64,000 bases of DNA from Bacteroides caccae (GTDB lineage: Bacteria > Bacteroidota > Bacteroidia > Bacteroidales > Bacteroidaceae): NCBI RefSeq assembly GCF_002222615.2, contig NZ_CP022412.2, forward strand, positions 4,340,001-4,404,000, written 5' to 3'. The notes beneath the pieces were generated by a model. That model ran no database searches and was not told where the DNA came from. It worked only from the letters and a program-made list of their open reading frames with translations. A program made the translations under genes and the position numbers. Positions within the stretch are counted from its first letter, which is position 1, and each line of letters opens with the position of its first letter. This document shows positions 63,461-64,000 of this stretch, piece by piece.

Positions 63461-63708
63461 ACTACTGTTTTCCTTTCTTTTTAATGATTAATGGATCAAT
63501 TGTCTCTGTAACCGATTACGCCGACAAAAGTAAACGGGCCAAAGAAAGTCGAGAGACACGATGTGACAAGTCGTGACGGGAGAGAGCAAGTTCAAACCGT
63601 TTCGCACAAATGCTGCCTGTAAGCACTTCTGTCCAAAGAAGTACCAGACAACAAAAAATCACGTACCTTTATAACCGAAACGAACAATCCAATAAAAAAG
63701 CAGTAACA

Positions 63709-63969
63709 ATGAAAACAACTACCACAGAAACTTCAATTCCGGAAGAGAAAACAACCTCCGCCCGCATACAAGCATACAGTAAAAGTCAACTGGCCGCCCT
63801 CTACCTACCCCACATCCAGCCTGCCTCTGCCCGCCGGACGCTCCGCAGCTGGATTGCCAAAAACACGGAACTGCAAGCGGCACTCGCCCGTTCGGGGTAT
63901 ACCGGAAAAGCAATCCTGTTGACTCCTGCACAAGTCGGGCTGTTCTTTCGATTTTTGGGAGAGCCTTAG
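63709..63969 (+). CDS. DUF4248 family protein
   Basis: 86 residues from the ATG at 63709 (MKTTTTETSIPEE); an in-frame start at 63610 would add 33 unconserved residues. The core YSKSQLAALYLPH...SARRTLRSWI resembles a small helix-turn-helix. The family is DUF4248, commonly divergent from HU-like genes in Bacteroides. A transcription regulator is possible but unproven. Confidence 0.82.
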   Translation: MKTTTTETSIPEEKTTSARIQAYSKSQLAALYLPHIQPASARRTLRSWIAKNTELQAALARSGYTGKAILLTPAQVGLFFRFLGEP

Positions 63970-63979
63970 AAAGCTCTCC
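63958..63979 (+). terminator. Hairpin across the DUF4248 stop
   Basis: GGAGAGC and GCTCTCC flank an 8-nt loop that contains the stop codon. It may end the transcript, although no T-run is visible before the window ends. Confidence 0.35.
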
Positions 63980-64000
63980 GGTACCGGACGAACCCACATC

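Overview
The window looks like a chromosomal segment of a gut Bacteroides species, family Bacteroidaceae, probably near B. thetaiotaomicron or B. ovatus. The evidence is Bacteroides-type promoter boxes (TAnnTTTG) upstream of many genes, weak Shine-Dalgarno sequences, Bacteroidales-specific families (type V fimbriae, DUF3575/DUF3868/DUF4906, DUF4290, DUF3843, DUF4248, HU-like proteins), Ser-type secreted sulfatases and meso-DAP dehydrogenase. The species assignment is inference. I see no rRNA, tRNA, CRISPR array, insertion sequence or recognisable prophage.

Layout. 1-20.5 kb: a receiver/ATP-grasp (PEP synthase-like) protein cut by the left edge, divergent from NADP-type glutamate dehydrogenase; an M24 peptidase; two secreted sulfatases; CCA-adding enzyme; a lipoprotein; a GH20 hexosaminidase; a 45-residue basic protein; DUF3843-ruvA; DAP dehydrogenase; and two DUF3857/transglutaminase-like exported proteins, of which one looks catalytically dead. 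20.5-26.8 kb: a hemolysin III-like membrane protein, a 1-kb intergenic stretch with a candidate small RNA and a broken small gene, then a cobalamin riboswitch in front of the anaerobic ribonucleotide reductase pair nrdD-nrdG, and a DHA2-type drug exporter. 26.8-31.2 kb: a 2-aminoethylphosphonate degradation operon (phnW, phnX, DUF5690 membrane protein) divergent from a helix-turn-helix gene that may control it.

31.4-38.3 kb: a housekeeping cluster on the minus strand (tsaB, DUF4290, murA, rimM, M23 peptidase, dxr, rseP) for envelope, isoprenoid and translation functions. Its MurA has Asp at the fosfomycin-target Cys position. 38.6-49.9 kb: a complete type V fimbrial locus on the minus strand (AraC regulator, sigma4/alpha-CTD-like regulator, DUF3575, DUF3868-OmpA, Mfa1-like shaft, FimB/Mfa2-like anchor, an accessory subunit, and a large DUF4906 tip candidate). 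A terminator hairpin lies between the shaft gene and the minor subunits.

50.2-64 kb: yicC-gmk-nadD, a lipoprotein phosphoesterase, menA, then rfbB-rfbA (dTDP-sugar synthesis), a YfcE-like phosphodiesterase, polyphosphate kinase and a PiT phosphate transporter with a PhoU-like tail. Two 167-bp palindromic MITE-like elements in opposite orientation bracket rfbB-rfbA-yfcE-ppk, and several short tandem repeats lie beside them. The window ends with an HU-like gene, a 29-residue ORF and a divergent DUF4248 gene.
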